Program-made: the position numbers and the translations under genes
Source: Pisaster brevispinus
Taxonomy: Eukaryota; Echinodermata; Asteroidea; Forcipulatida; Asteriidae
Length of the DNA: 64,000 nucleotides
Reading direction: 5' to 3'
Assembly (NCBI GenBank): GCA_023634235.1
Contig: JAMKCF010000011.1
Coordinates: 6,404,001 to 6,468,000 of the forward strand
Part shown: in pieces, positions 31,358-43,854 of the stretch
How positions within the stretch are numbered: the first letter of the stretch is position 1
Layout of the letters: each line of letters opens with the position of its first letter
The notes under the pieces: generated by a model
What the model was told of the DNA's origin: nothing
Databases searched by the model: none
What the model saw: only the letters and a program-made list of their open reading frames with translations

Positions 31358-34300
31358 GTAAGTTTACTGAATATTTGCATTTGAATTGGAGTTCTTACTT
31401 AATATCATATTCATTATACTTAACCCCATACTATGTTTTACCTGTGCACGCTATCTGAAGAAAATGACGACGATCGCGTATTGTATAATAGGCTATAGGT
31501 AACGTCTGGAATGTCAGACGGCTATTGTCCAGTTTGGTAAGAGGCCGGACAATGCATGGTATGTCCGGCAGTGCATTTTTGGTTTATTTTTCTGTTTTAA
31601 ACTGGTCAATATACCAAGGACAACATGTGTCTTTGAGGTGACACCATTTCGCTTTAGAGCAATGGTTCTGAAAGTCTGGTGCAGTCTACCGAGGATCATC
31701 GCAGCTCAAATGGAAGTTTTCTTTTTTTACACTACCACTGCATTGGTGTAAATACTATTACACTTCAATTACTTAATGTCAATTAAGCCGTACTGTTTTA
31801 CCTTTCAGTCTAAAATTGACACTGTAACTAAATGCTTCATGGTTTCAATCTTTATTACAACATTACATGTAAACATATCCAGTGAAATGCATTGTATTTG
31901 TAGTTGAGGGTGAAGCTTCTTTTTAAGTCACAAAATCGAGGAAAAATACCTCTGAATACTACCGTAGTAAAATTTTGATGTGTAAATGGCAATTTTTGTC
32001 CTATTTTTTTTAAATGTGTTTCGTTTATATACATGTACTTTCTTCTTACAAATTCAGTTTATAATGTGATATTCAATTCAGTTGAAATAACAATGCAATA
32101 GTATGGCCTGTACAATAAAGCAGTTGACTATTGATAGGGCTGACTGCAAGCGACTTTCCCTCTATTTCAGTTTTCTTTCCAAATCATTGTTTTCAATGTT
32201 AGACCTATACCTGCCTTACTTTCGGGACAAAACCGCAAAATTGCCTATCGTCTATACTAGCAAACTAGACTTCATAAAAGTTGTTACTCCACGCAGGTTT
32301 AATGCGTATCTTAGTATTGTGTGGTTTGAGACCTCGAAGCAGCCAAGCATGAAAGGTTCTGTTTTGGGCACACTCCTCCCATAAAGGCTCTTTGTGTTGA
32401 CGAATCACATGTAACTCACATGCCTCGCAAGTGGTTAATATAAATCAAGTTTCTTATGCTGATTTTTTTTAAATACAATTTTACTGTGGCCTAGGGGCTA
32501 CTTTGTTCTGACTTCTTTGCTAATTTTGCAAAAATGTATTAACTTGGGAAATGACGGCCTTCTTTCTTGAGGACACTTTTTGTATTCAAGAAGAAATGTG
32601 TAACCACGGAGAACATAGACATTATGTTTGTTTTATGCAGACATTTTATATATCAAAATACACCGTCCAGTAACGTGGTAAGATTTAGACGAAGAAAATA
32701 CATACCAGCAATAACACGTACACTATTGTCAACTCAATACTTGTAAATTTATTAGATATTGTTTGAAATAATCTATAAATGGATACGAGTGGGCTGGACA
32801 GTGGATCCGTACATTACACAATGTTTTAAATTCAGTTTATTGTGTTCATTGCGACTTGGAGCAGTGTTTATAATGTGGACAGTTAATACTGAGTAAATTC
32901 AACCCAGGACAAATTAAATTTGTGCTGATTGTACTTATCACACATCGATGTGGGGTTAAATTCGATTATTATACAAATTTTCTTTCCTCACTTTTAATTT
33001 ACGGATATGTATATACGTATATATTTTAAGATAGAAAATGATTGTCTTTAAAATCAACTGGAAAACCCAAGTTTGTTTTCCTAAAAATGAAATTTTTGCC
33101 AATTAAAAGTGGTCCGCTGGCTAAATGCCGGTTAAAACACCAGAGGACCAGTCAAACTACAGTCCAAGTGCTCCGGCTGGATACATTGTTCAGCGTTAAA
33201 ATGCATTCCTGTTTAATATGAAATATGTGCAGGTGTACAAGCTGATGGACTAGTGAAATACCAAGCTAACTGGTCCTGCTGGCTAGTCCCTGAAAAAAGG
33301 GGGCACTATAACAAAGATTCAGGAGTATTCAAATATTTAGGGAATCCTGGGTTCCTACTGGCATTACTTCAACCATTTTTCTATACGGGGCCTGTACCTC
33401 TCTTGCCTCAACGTGTGAACCATACACAATCGCGCCTTTTGACTGAAAGGGCCTAAAGTTGATAGATTTGACTTGAATGCTTCACGTACCTGGCCCAATA
33501 ACTTAGGATCTGAATGGATGCCAATTTGCCTCGAGAATGAAGAGTATTTGGTTTTATCTTACACCAATGTGTATAGCACTATTCATCCGTCCTTAAGTTG
33601 TGGTCAACATCTACCTATACACAATTGGACTAAAGATAAGCAATAAGGTTTCAACAAGAATTCCAAGGAAACGGACACTAATTTGAATTGTGGAAATATC
33701 ACTCGAACTTTTTGTTCATTCATTTCTGAGACTGTTGTGTGGAGTGTGTGTGTGTGTCTATTGTTCGCTGGTGGTTTTGTTGTAAAACGCGACACAAAAC
33801 CCTTTGAACTCAAATCAATATTGAAGTTTTAACATCTTGTTTGCTTATAGGCCTAATAGTCTATAAAATACCACAACAAGAATAGAGTATAGCAAAGCAA
33901 CAGAAAGCCATTTTAAAGGAATAAAAAGCCAGTCACACTTCAATTTTCATATTGTTAATTTTGCGTTTAGAACGCACTTGATTGCCGCGGGTTGCCTCTT
34001 AAAATTAATTGAGTGACACCTGAGAGCCTTCGTTCTTGATTGCATTTGCAATTTTTGTTTAATTGGTTGGAATAGTAAAGCCAACGACCTGTATCATGCC
34101 GCCGCCTTTGCCATGTTCCCCATGCATATACAGCGAAGACGAACACTGACCATCGACATACGAACAGAGCCTGACTATTTTGACCATCCAGCCTCGGTTT
34201 TGTTGCATTGGGCTGAATCGGATAGAAATGGCTGAAGAAAAGGAAGTTCTGTTTTTTGTGTGTGGAGAATTTCGCAATCGCCCATTTCGAAGTGGTTCCT

Positions 34301-37300
34301 ATGCACGAGTGTGCAAATCCAAAAATAAAACTTTTAAAATGAGGGTAATAATAATAATGTTTAACTCGGATCCCCAGAAGGAGTCCATAATACCGTATTA
34401 ACTTCACGTTTACTTTCAAGGTAAATTGCATGTTAAAATAACATAATTTTGCGGTGGAGCTGTACCCCTGGGGGTGAAGTCCATAAGTTGATTAACCCGC
34501 CCAGACTATACGTGCATGGATCGTCTAGTCCTTGCTCAATGGTCTAGACGAAGTTAACCAGAACAAAATCAACAATCCTGGTTAAAAATTATATACAGTC
34601 CTGCAGACATAAATTATGAATTCTCAATTGCCGGCAATCAAGGGGGGTTAAGGGTCCCTGCTGATGTTTAATTTATTATTATTTTTTTTTTTAACCTTCT
34701 TGTGGTTTAAATTGACGGAGAATTAGGGGTTCATTGCTGGGTCAAGAGAGTTGAAGTCAATTCTCATAATTTTAATGACTGGACATTTATGAATGACTGG
34801 AATAGTGACACTTGGGTGTCCCTTTTCTTGGAATGGTGGCTTTGGTGAAAATTAATCTTTAATTTAAAAAACTACAAAAGTCTACTGGAAGTTAGTAAGA
34901 TGATGTTTTAATTTTAGTTGCTAATTGCACGCATTATTTTTTCTAAATTTATAAGGCTAACCACATAAAAACAGTATTTAAAATCACATAAATTTGAAAC
35001 CTGTTTATCAATTGGATTAGTGATATAAACTGAAATTGATGATGCATTTCTTGATCATAACTAACGGTATTATCTCACTTGGGTCTTCGCAGATGATGGA
35101 AACAAGTCATGTATCGGGAACTAAGCCCGTCTCCACCATCGAAATCCAAGTGGACACATTAGATATTGATGGTGTGAAAGAGAAGACCATGGCGAACCCC
35201 GAGGGGTTTCCGGACAAGGTGTCCAGGGGTGACTTGGAGAGTAATGCTCCGGACGAAGACGATCCGTGGGCCGCTATCATACCGGAGTTACGGGAGGAAC
35301 AGAAATGGTCATGTGAGTATTAATGCTATACAAGAGTTTGCAAGGCCGTGATTGCACAAGAGCACTCTCTTGTTTCGTTTGTCTGCCCAAACCATCTTAT
35401 TCATGGGTTATACCATGCCTGATATGGGGTCACAGGGGACCCCAATGTTCAAATACTTTAATACACTGATTTCCTCTCGTGCAGAAGTATCCCCCTTAAA
35501 ATCCTCTAAAGATTTCCTGAGATTCCAAGCACACAACGAAGACACACGGGGGGAGGGGTACACCAACGCCCCATGTCGAGCACCAAATGTAGCATCGGTT
35601 AGCTTCCGATTTAATTGAGTGAAAACCTTGAACATGGCTGCATAGTGATGACACTAGTAAACATATACCAACAGAAGATTCTTTTCCGAATCCATGGAAG
35701 TATTGTAACTAAGGGAGGAACAACGTTTTTTATAAAGCGTCCTGCTCCTATGATTGAATTGAATGTAACTGTCCACATTTTGTGGGAGTTGGTGCAAACA
35801 TCAGGCGAGCATGAATGTGAGAATGGGCGGTCGAGTTGGTCTCGCCTTCCACCTCTGGAACCCCAGAATCTCTGACGGCCTGAGTTTTTCCCGGAGTAAT
35901 TCTCTGCGACATCTAAAACTGAAACTTTCATCGTTGTTTTCTCTCACTGGATTTCTTGGCTAGTAAAGTGATTAAGTTCGCTTCTTCAAGAGTCCTATGG
36001 CTTCACAACCAGAATTAATAAAGGAAAGTCTTCTCTCTTTTGTTCTGTTTTCACAGCTCTGAACACCAACCAACGAGCCAAATTCGTCATCCTCATCATC
36101 GTCAAGATCATCTTGCTAATTGCCTTTATGTACTTCTTCATCTGCTCCTTGGATTTCCTCAGCTCGGCTTTCCGCTTGCTGGGAGGACTCGCGGCGGGTG
36201 ACGTGCTCAACGACCATTTCCTACTCAGTAATCCCGTGTGCGCTCTCATGATCGGCGTCCTGGTGACCGTCCTCGTCCAGAGCTCTAGTACATCAACATC
36301 TATTGTCGTTGCCATGGTGTCTGCAACCATCAGTAAGTAAATCATTTGTGATGTTTTCATCATCATCATCAGCCCATGTCATCCCACTACTTGGCGAAGG
36401 CTTCTCCCAAACTGCGCCAAGTATTTCTGTTATGTGCAGGTCTTTGCCAGGCTGTTGATCCCAGGTGGCTGACTATCTCGTTTCTCCATCTTGCGCGAGG
36501 TCTGCCATGTTTTCTTTTCCCGGACAGATGTTGCCATTCTGTTGTGATTTGTCTCATCTTTCATCTTTTGTTCTGCCTAGGTGTCCAGCCCATCTCCATT
36601 TTATCCCTTTTTGCTGTTACTAATGTATCACTGACTAACATAATATGAGCCATCATTTACCATGGCAGTGATTCTGCACTGAGAAGAAACGTTTTGGTTG
36701 GAGGAGATATCAATCAAAAACAGTTTTTTTTTTAAGCAACCACTTATAATTTTTTCTTTTCCTCTTCTTTCCCGGCAATGTTGAAAGTTTGTATGCCTTT
36801 TTAAAACATTTTTATACAGCATAATTTTTTTTATTTTGGTTGAAAAAAGACAAATTGAGTAGAGTGGGATTTGAACGAACGATTTCTAGATTAACGTGCC
36901 GGCGCTCTATTTGTTGTTTGTTATTTGACAGCTTTGTTTTCTCTTAAATTCACACAGCTTTCCTTGCAAAGAACCAAAAACCTCTTACTGTTGGAATCTT
37001 GGTAATGACTTTGACTCCACCCCTGCCCCTCTTCTCCTGTTAATGATTTCACTCTACTGTTGATGACTTTGTGCAGCTGGTATTTCAACCTGTAACCGAG
37101 GTGTTTTATTTGCTCAGTTTTTAGTTGAACACTTATTTTGTTTTAATTCAATTTTGAGTTGAATACTTATTTTGTTTTAATTCAAACTATTTCTGTTTTC
37201 TCTCCCAGTCCCTGTCCGTCAGGCGATACCGATCGTGATGGGCGCCAACATCGGCACCTCGGTCACCAACACCATCGTGGCTCTCGGCCAGGTGAAGGAG

Positions 37301-39671
37301 CGCAACGAGTTTCGCCGGGCCTTCGGTGGTGCCACCGTCCACGACATGTTCAACTGGCTGACCGTCTTGATCTTCTTTCCCCTGGAGATCATCACGCATT
37401 ACTTGGAGCTCTTGACGGACCGCATCTTGAGTGGCTTGGATCTCCAGGAGAAGGATGTGGAGGTGGAGATCCTTAAGGCCGTCACGGGCCCCTTTACTAA
37501 ACTCGTCGTGCAGGTCAGTTCTGGGCCCAATTTTAAAGAGCTGCTTATAAGCAGAAAATGTTGCTTAAACAATTTCTACTAAGCAAAAATTAGCTGGATA
37601 CCAGTCGCAGACGATACATGTAGCAAAAGCCTGATCGAATCAGGATGAAGAAAGAATGCACTTTTATAAACACATTCAGACTTTTTTCGTGTGTCTCTGC
37701 GTTTTGAACAAAAGTAGCGGTCATCTTCTTCAGATACAATGAAATCCTGCTCTTCAATCCACGTCTCTAGTGCTGAGGATTCTGTTCACAAAAGCTCCTT
37801 GAAATCAATAACTCCACCAAAAGGTTGAAATGCCATCATTTCAACATACCTCCTAAAATTGGAGGCCTAGTTTCAGACCGTTTTGTCAGCGATGGCTCTG
37901 AATCTGGAAGAATCCAGCGCTGTCTTTTTTAAATCGCCCATCACTCAATCACCCCAGTCAGTTTTGTCTTCTCCACTCTTGGCGATTCAACAATTGGTGG
38001 TTGAGAAAGATGGTGTTGGATCAAACCGGTTTTGAAAGGGAGTTTAAAAAAAACCACCTCCTAGACCAACACAGCGACAGATCATCAGCTGAACATTTTG
38101 GTTGAAAGTTCACTTAAGATTTAGAATCAAACGTCTACAAACATTCATCTTATATACCAACTTCCTACTTGTTGCTGCAGAAAGAGTACTTCTCACGCTT
38201 TTTCACATATGTCTCCTTTGGAATTTCTCCCTTGGAATGTCTCCTTTGGAATGTTTTTTATTTTATGTGCATGAAGTTTCACCGATCAAAACGTACTAAT
38301 GATTCGCTTTTGTTTCATACTTTACTGCGAACAGATTGACAAAAGTGTGATCAGGAAGGTTGCTGAAGGCACTCTCAATGTTTCCGACGCCCGACTCCTC
38401 AAAGTCTGCTCTACTAACTTAACGGAAACTTGTAAGTCCTAATTTTCTTGCTGTGAGCGGAAAGTTGCAAGAGTATAATTGAGCGTTGGACATGTTGGTT
38501 TCCTCAATATGTTCGACTTAAAATAATTAAGGCTTAGAAAGGCTCGTGTTCAAATAGGGGTGTTTAATTTGACAATAGGTTCTTGCAGTTATCAGGGGCT
38601 ATATTTGGCAGCACAACTCCTTTCAATTGTCGACTTGAAGTCATTCCAATGAAGAAGTATTAAGACTTTCTGAAATAAGTTTCCATAGCCTGTTGGTACA
38701 CTGGGTTGACTGAGCTTAGTAACAAAATACATTGTACATTTCCAACAAATTAACGAAAGTTCAAAATTGTAAAAGTCTTATTTTGTTCTTCCACAGGCAA
38801 GTACAATCATATATTTGCCCGGACTACCATGACAGATACGGAGGTTGGTCTCATCATGTTAGCTGCCGCAATCACCATCCTCTTCATCTGCCTCTTCGCC
38901 ATCGTCAAACTCCTCCACTCCATGCTCAAAGGGAGCATCGCCCTCCTCATCCAGAAGTTCATCAACGCCGACTTCCCGGGCTACTTGTCTTTCCTGACCG
39001 GCTACGTAGCAATCGTCGTCGGGGCCATAATGACATTCGTCGTGCAGAGTAGTTCAATCTTCACCTCGGCCATCACACCGCTTGTAGGGATCGGCGTCAT
39101 CAGCCTGGAGCGAATGTACCCACTCACCTTGGGTGCGAACATCGGCACCACGGCGACCGGTTTGATTGCGGCATTGGCCACGTCGGGCGGGTCGCTTCGC
39201 AATGCCCTACAGATCGCCTTGTGTCATCTCTTCTTCAACATCTCCGGTATCATCGTCTGGTATCCCATACCCTTCATGAGGAAGGTGCCGGTAACTTTCG
39301 CGAAGATTCTCGGGAACACGACTGCTAATTACCGGTGGTTTGCACTCTTGTACCTAGCCATGATGTTCTTGATCATTCCCGCTATCGTCCTCGGTCTTTC
39401 CCTTGCCGGGGTGGCTTACTTACTGGCCTTCGGCGTGCCCATCCTCGTGTTTGTCTTCGTCATCGCAATCATTAACATTCTGCAGAGGAAGGTGCCTCGT
39501 ATCCTTCCGAAGAAGCTCCGCAACTGGGACTTCCTGCCGACTTGCCTGCATTCCTTGGATCCTTTGGATAGTCTCTTTCGTTGCTCTTTCATCAAGAAGA
39601 GTCTTGCAAAGAAAAAGGGACAGGACGATTCTGCTCCAGGAGTTGACAATCCAACATTTCCCGGCGTCTAA
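31343..39671 (+). CDS. SLC34A: SLC34-type sodium/phosphate cotransporter (NaPi-II), six coding exons, 595 aa
   Basis: Coding exons are 31343-31357, 35093-35312, 36057-36332, 37209-37513, 38335-38431 and 38797-39671. All have GT..AG borders, and the joined frame is open for 595 residues. The protein has the two inverted SLC34 repeats with QSSS motifs at residues 153-156 and 388-391. Each repeat also has a GANIGT motif (182-187 in the first). It imports inorganic phosphate with sodium at the plasma membrane. Asp216, in VHDMFNW, is the residue present in electrogenic NaPi-IIa/b and replaced by Gly in electroneutral IIc, so three-sodium transport is predicted. The large extracellular loop is much shorter than in vertebrates but keeps two cysteines (297, 305) and two glycosylation sequons (N287, N300). 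The C-terminal tail is short and lacks the Cys cluster of NaPi-IIb. Paralogue identity within SLC34 cannot be assigned. Confidence 0.95.
31358..35092 (+). other. SLC34 intron 1 (3.7 kb)
   Basis: It runs from GTAAGTTTAC to the acceptor TTGGGTCTTCGCAG. It holds a (GT)n patch near 33748 and AT-rich sequence. No other exon or clear mobile element was recognised. Confidence 0.7.
35093..35312 (+). CDS. SLC34A: SLC34 coding exon 2, cytoplasmic N-terminus
   Basis: Residues 6-79 are hydrophilic and acidic ([20 protein letters not shown]), the usual cytosolic N-tail, ending just before the first membrane segment. The donor is CAT|GTGAGT in phase 1. Confidence 0.92.
35385..35600 (-). repeat. Dispersed repeat, family E, in SLC34 intron 2
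   Basis: In reverse complement it shares TTTGGTGCTCGA, GGAATCTCAGGAA, TTTAGAGGATTTTAAGGG, GAGAGGAAA..GTGT and ATATCAGGCATGGTA with 53424-53620 and 60548-60800. It is non-coding. Confidence 0.65.
36057..36332 (+). CDS. SLC34A: SLC34 coding exon 3, first repeat with QSSS
   Basis: It encodes the first membrane segment ([19 protein letters not shown]), the FRLLGG loop and the [18 protein letters not shown] motif, part of the phosphate/sodium binding core. It starts in phase 1 and the donor is ATCA|GTAAGT. Confidence 0.95.
36837..36910 (-). pseudogene. Decayed tRNA-like SINE head in SLC34 intron 3
   Basis: On the plus strand it reads AGAGTGGGATTTGAACGAAC, then TAGATTAACGTGCCGGCGC and TCTAT. This aligns with 3085-3140, including the AGCGGGACTTGAACCAAC B-box region. 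It stops where the D-arm would be, so it is a truncated insertion. Confidence 0.65.
37209..37513 (+). CDS. SLC34A: SLC34 coding exon 4, [10 protein letters not shown] and VHDMFNW
   Basis: It encodes residues 171-272. [15 protein letters not shown] and the [18 protein letters not shown] block are near-identical to vertebrate NaPi-II. Asp216 is the electrogenicity residue. The exon ends in phase 0 at CAG|GTCAGT. Confidence 0.95.
37523..37620. repeat. Family A foldback half-element in SLC34 intron 4
   Basis: It starts GGGCCCAATTTTAAAGAGCTGC ten bases after the exon 4 donor and continues with TTAAACAATTTC and GGATACCAGTCGCAGACG. The second half and right terminus are absent. Its position right after the donor suggests an insertion that spared the splice site. 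Confidence 0.65.
38335..38431 (+). CDS. SLC34A: SLC34 coding exon 5, extracellular loop
   Basis: It encodes residues 273-304 plus one base: [13 protein letters not shown] and two sequons (NVS, NLT) around Cys297. It corresponds to the glycosylated disulfide loop, which is far shorter here than in human NaPi-IIb. Confidence 0.9.
38797..39671 (+). CDS. SLC34A: SLC34 coding exon 6, second repeat and C-terminus
   Basis: It completes Cys305 and carries the second inverted repeat ([26 protein letters not shown]), then [17 protein letters not shown], the [17 protein letters not shown] post-membrane motif and a short tail ending DNPTFPGV with TAA at 39669. Confidence 0.96.
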
Positions 39672-39800
39672 TTACCACAAAAGACAATTAAAAAACATTT
39701 CAAAGAGTTTTGCCCTGGCATCTCTCCTAGATTATTCAGCAGCTGCCATATTTCCATCACTGACTCCCTATAGTCTCCTTATTAACAATTAAAGTATAAA
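39672..39800 (+). other. SLC34 3' untranslated region with weak polyadenylation signal
   Basis: ATTAAA at 39788-39793 is the nearest plausible hexamer. No AATAAA occurs before it. The true end could be further downstream. Confidence 0.35.
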
Positions 39801-41324
39801 TAAGTGCACAATGTTCTGCTTAGCGGTGTATTAAAACATGTTTGTGGGCACTGTGCTATATTTACGTTAATACCGTGAATTGTTATTGGTATTTTATTTA
39901 AACCGAACAGTTGAAATCAGTGAATGATAATCCCATGTGAAGCACATCAATCTATTTACTACAGTGCAGCACAGTCCAACAAAACTTTCCACCAAATTGA
40001 AAATACATAAAATGTAGCAGAATATTTCCCACGTTAACTGACGCATGTGCAAATTGTTTGGTTTATATTTTTCGATATAGAGTTGATAACATTGGCCTTT
40101 ATCTCCCCTCATAAAACGTGGATTTCATCAAAGTAAACGAACGGGCAAATATGGAACAAACAATACAACATTCAAAAGTACAACTACAAAATATTTTCTC
40201 GATGTCTGACCAAAAACTGAGTAGGTATAAAGACTTGAGTTTACAGAAACTCGTGGAGACAGTGTATAGGCCTATTTATAAAAGGGACAACTCAAATTCG
40301 ACGACTTTGGGCGCTTCACATTGTATTCAGTAAATATAGAGCTGCATTTTTTTTTTTAAAGTCGCCCAGTTGGTTTAGTTTTTTTGCAACGATCTTAACT
40401 TACATTTAAAAGGGCTTCAATTTTTGTATTGTGTCTGTACTGTATCCATTTTCATATGACGAGTACGTTTTATACATGTAAAAATAATGCCTTTTTTAGT
40501 GTTATTTGTATACATCAACATAATACATATATATATATATACATATTTATTTTATGGTTTTAAGTTGGGTTTTTCTTCAGCCCTTTTTTTTACAGTGAAT
40601 GAGACGACCCCATGCAGATCCCAAAAAACGAACATACGGGCACTTATTTCTCGGGCAATGAAAGTTCCTTTAAAAAGTAAAGCACGGTTCTTTCTCTGGT
40701 TCTTGTATAACCTTGACCTCCTCAACGGAGTTGTTCAAAATAGATTTAGTTGCATTTTAAGCTTTCTATCAGACACGGAAAAATACCTTTTTCACAGGCC
40801 TATTTTGTAAAGACATACATACTCATGTTAAACTCATGTACCCATTTCTGATGAAACAACATGAATGTTGTTATTATCTCGAGAAGAGGTTGCTTAGTTG
40901 GCAAAAAGCCAGACTGACGGGGGTCACGGGAGCATTTGGTACGCCTACAATGAAACGTTGGGGCTTTTGTTGAGAACATTTTGTATACATTGTACATGTA
41001 GTCCCCTCTCGTGACACGTCACGTCTTACCATAGAGAAAATAGCTTGGTCCTTGGTCTCATTATCAACATATGCATCATTGTGTGCCGCAGGGATCGAGG
41101 CAATGCTTTTGGAATAAAGGTCGTGTTTGTATCGAGCAGCTATATATGTATGGCTATGGCTGTTGGCTGAAACGACAAAGTTGGGGAATAGCCACTGACA
41201 AAGCCATTACATTCGGACACAGCCTCAGCTTCTGTGACCATTGCTGTGTCGGAAATAAGCGACTATACCGTTTGCGGCTACCGTTTAGGCTGCGTTGAAG
41301 TACATTGGGAAGCCCAGCAACAGT
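39801..41324. other. Intergenic, no gene seen
   Basis: AT-rich sequence with an (AT)n stretch near 40525. A GCTATGGCTGTTGGCTG fragment at about 41150-41170 belongs to a diffuse GCTACGGCT-type repeat also seen near 9530, 51060 and 56130. Confidence 0.45.
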
Positions 41325-41601
41325 GCCAAATTTCATAGCGCTGCTTTAACGGTAAGCAAATTTTGGTGCTAACTATAGCAGAAAATTTTGCTTAAGCGTA
41401 ACCGCAATTCACAGGTTTGCAGAAAATTAGGCGGTCATCTTGCGCGTTCACCATAGATTTGCATTACGTCATTCATTTCCATACAGTAAGCACCGGGAGG
41501 TAAGCATGCCTTTTCATGTGCTTAGTTAGCAGCGCTATGAAATGAAAATCGTGCAGTAAGCACAAAATCGGCCGTTAAGCAGCTCTATGAAATTAGGCCC
41601 A
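41325..41601. mobile_element. Family A foldback element, complete long subfamily copy
   Basis: It starts GCCAAATTTCATAGCGCTGC and ends GCAGCTCTATGAAATTAGGC. The interior includes an inverted inner copy, AGCAGCGCTATGAAAT, so the element contains nested foldbacks. It matches 21231-21405 over its right half. Confidence 0.75.
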
Positions 41602-42256
41602 GATGCGCGCCACCGCTAACAAGACCATCTGTGATTGCACCCTAAAATGTGTCTATAATACGAATGACACTGCCCGATCAATTCGTGTTGTAAAATTAAA
41701 CGGCCCTCTGGCGTGCACTATGTACATTATAAATCTTGTTATTGTTCCATCCTAAAGATATTTTGTTTTTAGTCGGAGCACTTTTTAATGTAATGATTAA
41801 ATAAAGTATTGTTTTAAATCTAAATTTTACTAGTCCAGCATTTCAATTTGTGGTTGTAATCATTACAGGTTTTAGGATACGCCATTTACTGTGTACATAA
41901 AACTCTCCATATATATTTGAGCTGTGGTGGTTCTGAACAGGGCCGGTAAGGAAAAACTCGACGTTTCGATCAGTGTGTTCTGATCGTCTATTATGAGACT
42001 GCCTGTGTTGCTGTACGCTTTACGCTGCCCGTGAGGTTAGCTGCTGTGTAGGCTTGTATAATGATGTGACTTTTTACATTAATATCTGACTCATGCCGCG
42101 CATCAAAACTGCAAAGTGAAAATGAATTGATAAGATGAATAATGATACATCGACCAGACTTTAAATAAAAACCGAGAAACATCCACGGAGGCGGGGGGGG
42201 GGGGGGTTCAGAAGGTACAGAGAAATCTTCCGTGGCAAAAATCTACCAAATATCGC

Positions 42257-42511
42257 TAAATAAAATGGTGCTTGATCAATTCGTGTTACCAACGATATCT
42301 TATGGATGTCAAGCATGGCTTAAGAATATACATCATAATGAGTTGGCTACCACTCAGAGTGCAATGTAAAAAACATGCTAGGGATTATATGCCTACCGCT
42401 AAGAGACCAGATACCCCAAAACAATCAGAGACAAAACACAAGCAAGAAATGCCACAAAGTATGTCAACAAAATGAAATGAAAAATGGGCAGGACACGTAG
42501 CAAGGATGACA
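42257..42511 (+). pseudogene. Degenerate C-terminal piece of a non-LTR retrotransposon reverse transcriptase
   Basis: One frame reads VLPTISYGCQAWLKN, then ELATTQSAM, a stop, and further on TIRDKTQARNATKYVNKMK. A +1 shift then gives KWAGHVARMT. This order (LPT..YG.E.W, then TQR.MER.ML, IR..T...D, KW.WAGH.AR) is the C-terminal signature of endonuclease/reverse-transcriptase LINE proteins. At least four stops and one frameshift show it is dead. Confidence 0.75.
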
Positions 42512-42752
42512 GTAAGAACAACAGAATGATGTTTTGGGGGCAAATTTGCGGCCATTTGAAAAGGCCTGCTGACGTTTTGATGTAAGACGCTTTCGGCCGC
42601 TTTATTTCAACGGTCAATAAGTAAACTGTTACAGGCCTACAGTGCTGTAGCCATAGCTTCCCAATAACATTCATGTGGTCTTTGTTAAAATCGCAGCAGA
42701 CAGTATTGTTACCACAGGCCCAACTTGATATTTCAAGTTATTTCAAGTTATT

Positions 42753-42792
42753 TTTATTTGACTCTCGGACTATAGTCCGAGAGTCAAATAAA
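42753..42792. repeat. Perfect 40-bp palindrome
   Basis: The two 20-base arms are exact reverse complements with no spacer, centred between 42772 and 42773 on ACTATAGT. Short direct repeats of TTTCAAGTTA precede it at 42731 and 42741. Confidence 0.95.
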
Positions 42793-43854
42793 GTTATTTT
42801 CATTCCGCGTGAATAGCTTAGTCTAGAAGTTTGCCAAAAGTATAATGTACTCGTAGAAAGTACAAAGCCAACGAATATTGGCCTATTACCCCTGCGTTTT
42901 CATTCGTCCACAACTAGGGCCTACCTGGTGGTACTAATGAACACATACTAATACTAATCTGTCTGAATGCACATGCAAGTTCACGAAAGAGAGTCGGTAA
43001 ACGAGTTTAATTCTCACCTTTAACGCCACCCAAACCTTCATATATCATATTATATTATGTTCTCTCTTTTTTCAAGGGACAAATCTGCGTTATCCTTTTA
43101 TAGACAAGTATCTTTCTCATGACATGATTGAGTGGCAAACCCCATTCTCGTATCATAAAGGCACAGTTCCCTCTAAATATTTCTCTTATCTGCAACACTA
43201 AGGACACAATCTTTCGGTACCTCATGGGAACTATAGCAGTCAGTGCATGTATTAACTAATACAAAGCTGACTGTACAAAGATACACATGAACTTGACATG
43301 TGCTGTGCATGTGATCATGTGACGGCATCACAGTCATGCGTTAATACAAAATAACGTCTCCGCTTCCAACTGAATGTGCAGCTGAGGCGAAAAAAACCCC
43401 CTAAAGGTGGATTAAAGTTCACAAAGCAAAGTCAACATAACCCAAATGGTATGTCTAGCCCCCTGCTGTTAATTCAGGTGAGTTGTCTTAAAGTACATTT
43501 AATACATATAAATATGAAATGAAGTACCGGTATACATGACTGAGTACATCCCCTGTTCTAATGACAATGTTGGTTTTTTTAGGTGTTCATTGTGCTGAGG
43601 AAAGTTCTCCTTCGTAAACAAACCGTTCTTCAGACGAGGAGCAGTGCGCCCCATTCGGAATTCACTTATTTCGTTTACGGACAATATTTATCACGTCACA
43701 CGTTCATTTGAGTGCATTAACAAGAGACCATTTTGTTACACAAACTAAGACAATTAGAAGCAGCTTTTTGCAAACTGATTACCAACCAAAAGGACTTGTA
43801 GTCACGGATGCAAATAAAATAAATAAATAAATAAATAAATAAAAAATAGTTAAT
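42793..43854. other. Intergenic, no gene seen
   Basis: It ends in an (AAAT)n simple repeat at 43812-43846. Nothing coding is supported. Confidence 0.45.

Noticed and set aside
37159..37476. Alternative frame across SLC34 exon 4
   Set aside because: It crosses the acceptor without splicing and gives an Arg/His-rich peptide. The spliced frame matches NaPi-II exactly.
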